From: Oscillospiraceae bacterium
Lineage (GTDB): Bacteria; Bacillota; Clostridia; Oscillospirales; Butyricicoccaceae
Reading direction: 5' to 3'
Length of the DNA: 8,578 bases
NCBI GenBank assembly: GCA_902797555.1
Contig: CADBTM010000029.1
Coordinates: 1-8,578, forward strand
Shown here: positions 4,830-8,578 of the stretch, in pieces
Numbering within the stretch: the stretch's first letter is position 1
Layout of the letters: every line of letters starts with the position of its first letter
The notes under the pieces: model-generated
Databases searched by the model: none
What the model saw: the letters and a program-made list of their open reading frames with translations, nothing else
Told to the model about the DNA's origin: nothing
Translations under genes and position numbers: made by a program

Positions 4830-5963
4830 TTAATATAGTCTGTACTGCTCTGCGCGGGCCTGGAAGGCGGCGGATTCCCGCTCGCCCCGGGCGATGAGGT
4901 CATCGGGCGACCAGTCCGGCCGCTCGAGCTCCCGATGTCCCGCCAGACGGCTGACAAAGGGGATGCCGTCCGACCCGGGCGGCAGCAGAGAGAACTCCTC
5001 CGGATATTCCTCCTGCAGCAGCTTGAGAAGCTTTAGCCCCATGGCCACCGGCCGCAGGGTGGCTTTTTCGGTGACGTGAAGATGGATGCCGCCGCACAGC
5101 GTTCCCGCGTGCTTGGAATAAAAGGGGGTGAACCAGATGGGCGTTGCCGTCACGCCGGGACAGCCCAGCGCGTTGAACTTTTTTGCAAAGTCCTCCGCCC
5201 GCACAAACGGCGCGCCCACGATGGCAAAGGGATCGGCAGTGCCCCGCCCCTCCGAACAGTTGGTGCCCTCGATGAGGCAGGTGCCGGGATAGAGCAGCGC
5301 GGTCTCGAACCGGGGCACGGCAAGGCTGGGCATCACCCACACCCGCCCCCAATGGGTATAGTCCATCTCCCGGCGCAGACCCTTGCAGGGCACCACATGA
5401 AGGTCGCAGCCATAGCCCTCCTCGGCGTTGACCATCCGGGCAAACTCGCCGCAGGTCAGACCGTAGCGGACAGGCAGGGAATGACAGCCCACAAAGCTGC
5501 GCAGACCATCCTCCATCACCGTGCCCTCGGCGCCGGTGCCCAGAGGATTTGCCCGGTCGAGGACGACCAGCCGCTTGCCCTGCTTGCCGCAGGCCTCCAT
5601 GGCGTTTTTCAGGGTGGAGATATAGGTGTAATACCGTGCGCCCACGTCCTGAATGTCATACACCAGCGTGTCAAACTGCTCCAGCGCCTCCTGGGGGAGC
5701 CGCTGGGAACCTTTGGCGTACATGCTCATCATGGGCAGACCGGAAAGGTCGTCGATGCCGTTTCCAAAGTCTTCTCCCGCGCCCTTGTCGCCTCTCACGC
5801 CGTGCTCGGGCGCCAGCAGCAGGCGCAGGTCGCAATGCTCCCGCAGACGGTCGATGGTGGAGCAGTTGTCCGCCGTGCGGCCGGAGGGGGAGGTGATGAG
5901 CGCCACCCGCCCCGCAAAGAGCTGCCGCATTTCCTCGATCCGATCGGCACCGAAAATCACCAT
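4830..5963 (-). CDS. namZ: DUF1343 protein, NamZ-type exo-beta-N-acetylmuramidase (GH171), no signal peptide
   Basis: A 377-residue member of the DUF1343 family, whose characterised member is B. subtilis NamZ (YbbC). NamZ removes non-reducing-end MurNAc from peptidoglycan fragments. Family landmarks are in order: VALITSPSGRT (20-30), APEHGVRGDKGAGE (51-64) with the E53-H54 pair in the likely catalytic region, VYDIQDVGARYYTYI (101-115), DRANPLG (136-142), LLYPGTCLIEGTNCSEGRGT (223-242) and TPFYSKHAGT near 285. B. subtilis NamZ is exported, but this protein starts directly at the domain (MVIFGADRIEEM) with no leader. It should therefore act in the cytoplasm, for example on imported muropeptides. 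The ATG at 5963 lies 14 bases after the aminopeptidase stop, with only a weak GCGGGGA site, suggesting translational coupling. Family is certain; exact substrate is inferred. Confidence 0.88.
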   Translation of the reverse strand: MVIFGADRIEEMRQLFAGRVALITSPSGRTADNCSTIDRLREHCDLRLLLAPEHGVRGDKGAGEDFGNGIDDLSGLPMMSMYAKGSQRLPQEALEQFDTLVYDIQDVGARYYTYISTLKNAMEACGKQGKRLVVLDRANPLGTGAEGTVMEDGLRSFVGCHSLPVRYGLTCGEFARMVNAEEGYGCDLHVVPCKGLRREMDYTHWGRVWVMPSLAVPRFETALLYPGTCLIEGTNCSEGRGTADPFAIVGAPFVRAEDFAKKFNALGCPGVTATPIWFTPFYSKHAGTLCGGIHLHVTEKATLRPVAMGLKLLKLLQEEYPEEFSLLPPGSDGIPFVSRLAGHRELERPDWSPDDLIARGERESAAFQARAEQYRLY

Positions 5964-5977
5964 GGCGTTGTCCCCGC

Positions 5978-7285
5978 TTACAGCAGGTATTCCCCGGCGG
6001 CGTCGGTGCGCAGGCTCTTGCCGAAATAGACCGTCATGGCATCGGCCAGATAGTCGAGATCCTTTGCACCCGCCGTCTCAAAGGCGGAGTGCATGGCCAG
6101 CTGGGGCAGGCCGATGTCCACCGTGTTCACCGGAACCATGGTGTTGGCGATACTGCCCAGCGTGCCGCCGCCCGCCAAATCCGAGCGGTTGGCAAAGACC
6201 TGAACCGGGACGCCCGATTCGGCGCACACCGTGCGGAAGATGGCGTCGGAAACGCCGTCGGTGGTGTATCTCTGGTTGGCGTTGTACTTGATGACGATGC
6301 CCTCGTTCATATAGGGGCAGTTGCCCGCGTCGGCATATTCGGGATGGTTGGGATGCTGGGCGTGGGCGTTGTCGGCCGAGACCAAAAAGCTTTGTGCCAG
6401 CATGGTCTGGAAGTCTTCCTCATCCTGACCCATACCGGAGGCGATGCGGCGCAGCACGTCCCGCAGCAGCGCGGAGGCGGCGCCCTGCTTGGTAGAGCTG
6501 CCCACCTCTTCGTTGTCAAAGACGCAGCACACCGGCACGCTGCCGCTTTCTTCCGCCTGCAAAAAGCCGGTCATGCAGCCAAAGGCGCATTCCACATCGT
6601 CCAGACGGGGCGCGTGGACATATTCGCCTCCGGCGCCCACGACGGTGCCCTTTTGCCTGCAGCAGAGGAACAGGTCCTCTCCCACAATGGCGTCGGGCTC
6701 CACACCCGCAGACTTGGCCACGATGGCGCGGAAGCTGTCCTTGGCATCCATGCCGCCCAGCAGGGGAAGGGTGTCCACGGCGGCGTTATACTTTTTGCCG
6801 TCGTTGACGGTGCGGTCCATGTGGATGGCCACGTTGGGGATGACCAGAAGATCCTGATCCACACAGACCAGCCGGGTCACCAGCTTGTCCCCCTCCCGCA
6901 CCAGCACCCGTCCGGCCACCGACAGGGGGCGATCCAGCCAGGTGGACATGATCATGCCGCCGTATTTTTCGGTGGACAGCTGGATATAGTGTCCGGCGGA
7001 GGCTTTTTCTGCCGTCTCCTTGATCTTAAAGGTGGGGGAATCGGAGTGGGCTGCCGCCATCATAAAGCCGCCGGCCAGCTGTTTCGGCACGCGGAAGGCG
7101 ATGAGGGACGAGCCGTTGCGGGTGACGTAGTATTTGCCACCCGGCTGAAGCGCCCAGCGCTGGGACTCACGCAGGGGGATGTAGCCCTGCTCGTCCAGCA
7201 GCTCCGAAAAATTGCGGATCACATGGAAGGCGCTGGGGCTCCGGTCGATAAAGTCCAGCAGCGTTCCGGTGTATTTGGTTTCCAT
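5978..7285 (-). CDS. M18 family metallo-aminopeptidase
   Basis: A 435-residue cytoplasmic zinc aminopeptidase of family M18 (aspartyl aminopeptidase/ApeB type), removing N-terminal residues, often acidic, from peptides. The metal and catalytic residues follow the family order: AHSDSP (H80, D82), RLDDVEC (D229), DNEEVGS (E259, E260), VSADNAHAQHPNHPE (D305) and MHSAFETA (H399). Length matches the family (about 430-480). I start at ATG 7285 (METKYTGTLL), with GAGGAGG about 10 bases upstream; an in-frame TTG at 7294 lies almost inside that ribosome binding site. It is first in an operon with the NamZ-like muramidase and DUF4177 gene. The pairing suggests peptide or muropeptide turnover, which is an inference. 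Confidence 0.94.
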   Translation of the reverse strand: METKYTGTLLDFIDRSPSAFHVIRNFSELLDEQGYIPLRESQRWALQPGGKYYVTRNGSSLIAFRVPKQLAGGFMMAAAHSDSPTFKIKETAEKASAGHYIQLSTEKYGGMIMSTWLDRPLSVAGRVLVREGDKLVTRLVCVDQDLLVIPNVAIHMDRTVNDGKKYNAAVDTLPLLGGMDAKDSFRAIVAKSAGVEPDAIVGEDLFLCCRQKGTVVGAGGEYVHAPRLDDVECAFGCMTGFLQAEESGSVPVCCVFDNEEVGSSTKQGAASALLRDVLRRIASGMGQDEEDFQTMLAQSFLVSADNAHAQHPNHPEYADAGNCPYMNEGIVIKYNANQRYTTDGVSDAIFRTVCAESGVPVQVFANRSDLAGGGTLGSIANTMVPVNTVDIGLPQLAMHSAFETAGAKDLDYLADAMTVYFGKSLRTDAAGEYLL

Positions 7286-7305
7286 ATATGCCAAACCTCC
7301 TCAGC

Positions 7306-7318
7306 AACAGATTCTGTT
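7306..7318. promoter_or_regulatory. 13-bp perfect dyad at the aminopeptidase start site
   Basis: AACAGA-T-TCTGTT is a perfect inverted repeat with a single central base. It covers the predicted transcription start (about 7315) of the aminopeptidase operon and lies just upstream of its ribosome binding site. The position suits a repressor operator; no regulator is identified. Confidence 0.4.
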
Positions 7319-7321
7319 TTC

Positions 7322-7350
7322 AGTGTATCACGTTCCCCTCCGGATGGCAA
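7322..7350 (-). promoter_or_regulatory. Extended -10 promoter for the aminopeptidase operon
   Basis: On the minus strand TTGCCA (7350-7345), a 17-bp spacer, then TGA-TACACT with the -10 at 7327-7322. The -35 matches consensus at five of six bases, and a TG element precedes the -10. It is divergent from, and about 24 bp away from, the PNPOx promoter. Confidence 0.75.
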
Positions 7351-7373
7351 GGAAATGTTGCGCCCCTTTGTCC

Positions 7374-7402
7374 TTGCAAAACCCGCGGTGCTGTTATATA
7401 AT
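7374..7402 (+). promoter_or_regulatory. Sigma-A promoter for the PNPOx-LOR operon
   Basis: TTGCAA (7374-7379), 17-bp spacer, perfect TATAAT (7397-7402). The predicted start near 7409 leaves a leader of about 23 nt with GGAGG before the ATG at 7432. Confidence 0.85.
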
Positions 7403-7431
7403 AAGGGAAACATAGAACGGAGGTGTCTTCC

Positions 7432-7908
7432 ATGTTTCGACCCATGCTCCGCGCAAAACAGCAGCTCCCCGAGGAGGAGTGCATCCGTCTGCTCAAAGAG
7501 CGTCCCCGCGGCGTGCTTGCGGTGATCGGCGACGACGGCTATCCCTACTGCACGCCCATCAACCATTTTTACAACGAGGAGGACGGGCGGATCTACTTCC
7601 ATTCCGGCCCCGTGGGACATCGGGTGGACGCCTTCCGCGCCAATCCAAAGGCCTGCTTTACCCTCACCGATGGAGGAAAGCCGGTGGAAAACGATTGGTA
7701 TCTTCAGTTTCACAGCGTGGTGGTCTTCGGCCGCATCGAGGAGGTCACCGACCACGAAAAGGCGCTGGATATCAGCCGCCGCCTGAGCCGCAAGTTTATC
7801 AGCGACGAAGCCTACATCGAGGACGAAGTACGCAAGTCCGGCCCCCGGGTGCTGTGCTTTTGCCTGATCCCCGAGCACATCACCGGCAAGCGGGTCAATG
7901 AGAAATAA
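7432..7908 (+). CDS. Pyridoxamine 5'-phosphate oxidase-family flavoprotein (NimA-like)
   Basis: A 158-residue single-domain split-barrel protein of the Pyridox_ox_2/NimA-like group, which usually binds FMN or a related flavin as a dimer. Family landmarks: RGVLAVIGDDGYPYCTPINHFYNEEDGRIYFHSGPVGHRVDAFRANPKACF (residues 26-76), with the FHSGPVGHRVD turn typical of the cofactor site, then HSVVVFGRIEEV (94-105). The substrate is unknown. NimA relatives reduce nitroimidazoles, but that should not be assumed here. The ATG at 7432 has GGAGG 8 bases upstream; a GTG at 7423 lies within that site. It is first of two genes, followed 32 bp later by the LOR gene. Confidence 0.9.
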   Translation: MFRPMLRAKQQLPEEECIRLLKERPRGVLAVIGDDGYPYCTPINHFYNEEDGRIYFHSGPVGHRVDAFRANPKACFTLTDGGKPVENDWYLQFHSVVVFGRIEEVTDHEKALDISRRLSRKFISDEAYIEDEVRKSGPRVLCFCLIPEHITGKRVNEK

Positions 7909-7910
7909 GC

Positions 7911-7928
7911 TTCGGACAGAGATCCGAA
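7911..7928 (+). other. Intergenic hairpin just upstream of the LOR ribosome binding site
   Basis: TTCGGA (7911-7916), six-base loop, TCCGAA (7923-7928), directly before AAGGAGG (7929-7935). An outer pairing AAGC (7907-7910) with GCTT (7937-7940) would enclose the ribosome binding site. It may tune translation of the second gene or protect mRNA ends; there is no U-run, so it is not a terminator. Confidence 0.5.
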
Positions 7929-7940
7929 AAGGAGGAGCTT

Positions 7941-8414
7941 ATGCGGCTTTTGTTCAAACAGCGCGGCCTGACCCTGCTGAACAAATATGACATTTACGAC
8001 GAGGACGGCAACACGGTGTATGTGGTGGAGCAGCAGTTTGGCTTTGTCACAAGGCTGATCGTCACCGATCCCGACGGCTACCCTCTGGGAGAGGTAAAGC
8101 GTCAGATGATGCGCTGGCGTCCTCACTTTGATTTTATCGTAGACGATTCGCTGGCAGGCACCATGCGGCGGGAGTTTTCTCCCTTCCATCCCACCTATAC
8201 GCTGGATTGGAACGGCTGGACGGTGGAGGGCAACTTTATCGGATGGGATTATCACATCCTCGACGCAAACGGCGTGGAGGTGGCCTCCATCAGCAAGGAG
8301 CTGATGCACTGGACAGACACCTATATCATCGACGTTTTCGATCCGTCAAACGCCCTGCTCTGTCTGATGATCGTTCTGGCCATCGACGTGGAAAAGGCAG
8401 CAAACAACTCCTGA
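7941..8414 (+). CDS. LURP-one-related (LOR/YxjI-like) protein
   Basis: A 157-residue protein with the Tubby-like beta-barrel pattern of the LOR/DUF567 family. It alternates strand pairs such as KYDIYDEDGNTVYVVEQQF, RLIVTDPDGYPLGEVKRQ and YHILDANGVEVASISKEL, and ends in the hydrophobic C-terminal helix NALLCLMIVLAIDVEKAAN (about 136-154) that sits inside the barrel in this fold. That helix could look like a membrane segment but is family-typical. Function is unknown; plant relatives are defence-linked and B. subtilis YxjI is uncharacterised. The ATG has AAGGAGG 5 bases upstream. It forms a two-gene operon with the PNPOx gene and ends just before a terminator. Confidence 0.88.
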   Translation: MRLLFKQRGLTLLNKYDIYDEDGNTVYVVEQQFGFVTRLIVTDPDGYPLGEVKRQMMRWRPHFDFIVDDSLAGTMRREFSPFHPTYTLDWNGWTVEGNFIGWDYHILDANGVEVASISKELMHWTDTYIIDVFDPSNALLCLMIVLAIDVEKAANNS

Positions 8415-8422
8415 AAACGAAA

Positions 8423-8450
8423 AAAAGCCGCCCCAACGGGCGGCTTTTCT
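8423..8450. terminator. Bidirectional intrinsic terminator between LOR gene and rpsR
   Basis: GCCGCCC (8427-8433), loop CAAC, GGGCGGC (8438-8444), flanked by A-tract on the left and TTTT on the right, giving an 11-bp stem. It lies 8 bases after the LOR stop and about 19 bases after the rpsR stop on the other strand, so it can end both converging transcripts. Confidence 0.9.
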
Positions 8451-8466
8451 TGTTTGTGCAAAACGC

Positions 8467-8578
8467 TCAGTCTGCGGTGTAGGGCAGCATGGCGATATGG
8501 CGGGCACGCTTGATGGCCGTGGTCAGCTGACGCTGATGCATGGCGCAGGTGCCGGTCATGCGGCGAGGCAGGATCTTG
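8467..8578 (-). CDS. rpsR: 30S ribosomal protein bS18, C-terminal part (cut by window edge)
   Basis: The last 36 residues are in the window: KILPRRMTGTCAMHQRQLTTAIKRARHIAMLPYTAD-stop. This is the highly conserved end of bS18, which binds the central domain of 16S rRNA next to bS6. The C-x2-H pair (TGTCAMHQ) is the C-terminal half of the zinc site found in zinc-binding (C+) S18 forms; zinc-free forms lose the cysteine. The first half of that site, expected as a CxxC near the N-terminus, is outside the window. No open frame longer than this fragment is needed. rpsR usually follows rpsF and ssb, which should lie beyond the right edge. Confidence 0.93.
   Translation of the reverse strand, partial: KILPRRMTGTCAMHQRQLTTAIKRARHIAMLPYTAD

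Noticed and set aside
5076..7525. Large plus-strand open frames (5076-6029 and 6089-7525) opposite the NamZ and aminopeptidase genes
   Set aside because: The minus-strand genes carry intact catalytic motifs throughout. The antisense frames are low-information shadows, and one runs through both divergent promoters.
1..8578. tRNA genes, transposases, integrases or attachment sites
   Set aside because: I looked for these by eye and found nothing that fits; a covariance-model tRNA scan would be the proper test.

Overview
The window looks like chromosomal DNA from a GC-rich anaerobic Firmicute, most likely an oscillospiraceous or ruminococcal Clostridium-class bacterium. The evidence is a class III (oxygen-sensitive) ribonucleotide reductase with its radical SAM activase, strong AGGAGG ribosome binding sites, canonical sigma-A promoters, and clostridial small families (DUF4037, DUF4177, Mor-like regulators, ImmA/IrrE). 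There is no rRNA, tRNA, CRISPR array, transposase or phage structural gene. The genus is an inference from style, not a proof.

Layout. From 1 to about 3100 everything is on the minus strand. An extended -10 promoter (3065-3093) drives a tightly packed unit: a TPR protein, a DUF4037 nucleotidyltransferase-like protein, then the NrdG-type activase. It is followed by the start of nrdD, which is cut by the window edge. nrdD has its own consensus promoter. An NrdR-box-like sequence overlaps its -35, and an intrinsic terminator overlaps its transcription start, so nrdD seems insulated from the upstream operon.

From 3108 to 4332 lies a small regulatory island. A Mor-like HTH gene on the minus strand faces an XRE regulator plus ImmA/IrrE metalloprotease pair on the plus strand. 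Back-to-back promoters with 17-bp spacers separate them. This resembles a prophage or ICE switch, but no mobile-element genes are present. A roughly 260-bp hairpin-rich intergenic element (4333-4590), bounded by a 25-bp exact direct repeat that is itself a hairpin, follows immA.

From 4601 to 7285 a second minus-strand operon encodes an M18 aminopeptidase, a NamZ-type (DUF1343/GH171) exo-muramidase without a signal peptide, and a DUF4177 protein. It is consistent with intracellular breakdown of peptides or muropeptides. Divergent from it, 7432-8414 carries a PNPOx/NimA-like flavoprotein and a LURP-one-related (LOR) protein, ending at a strong bidirectional terminator. On the far side is the 3' end of rpsR (ribosomal protein bS18), on the minus strand and cut by the window edge.

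The main points of interest are the nrdD promoter/terminator overlap, the Mor-like/XRE-ImmA switch with alternative hairpins in its leader, and the structured intergenic element. I see no clear-cut new multi-gene system.
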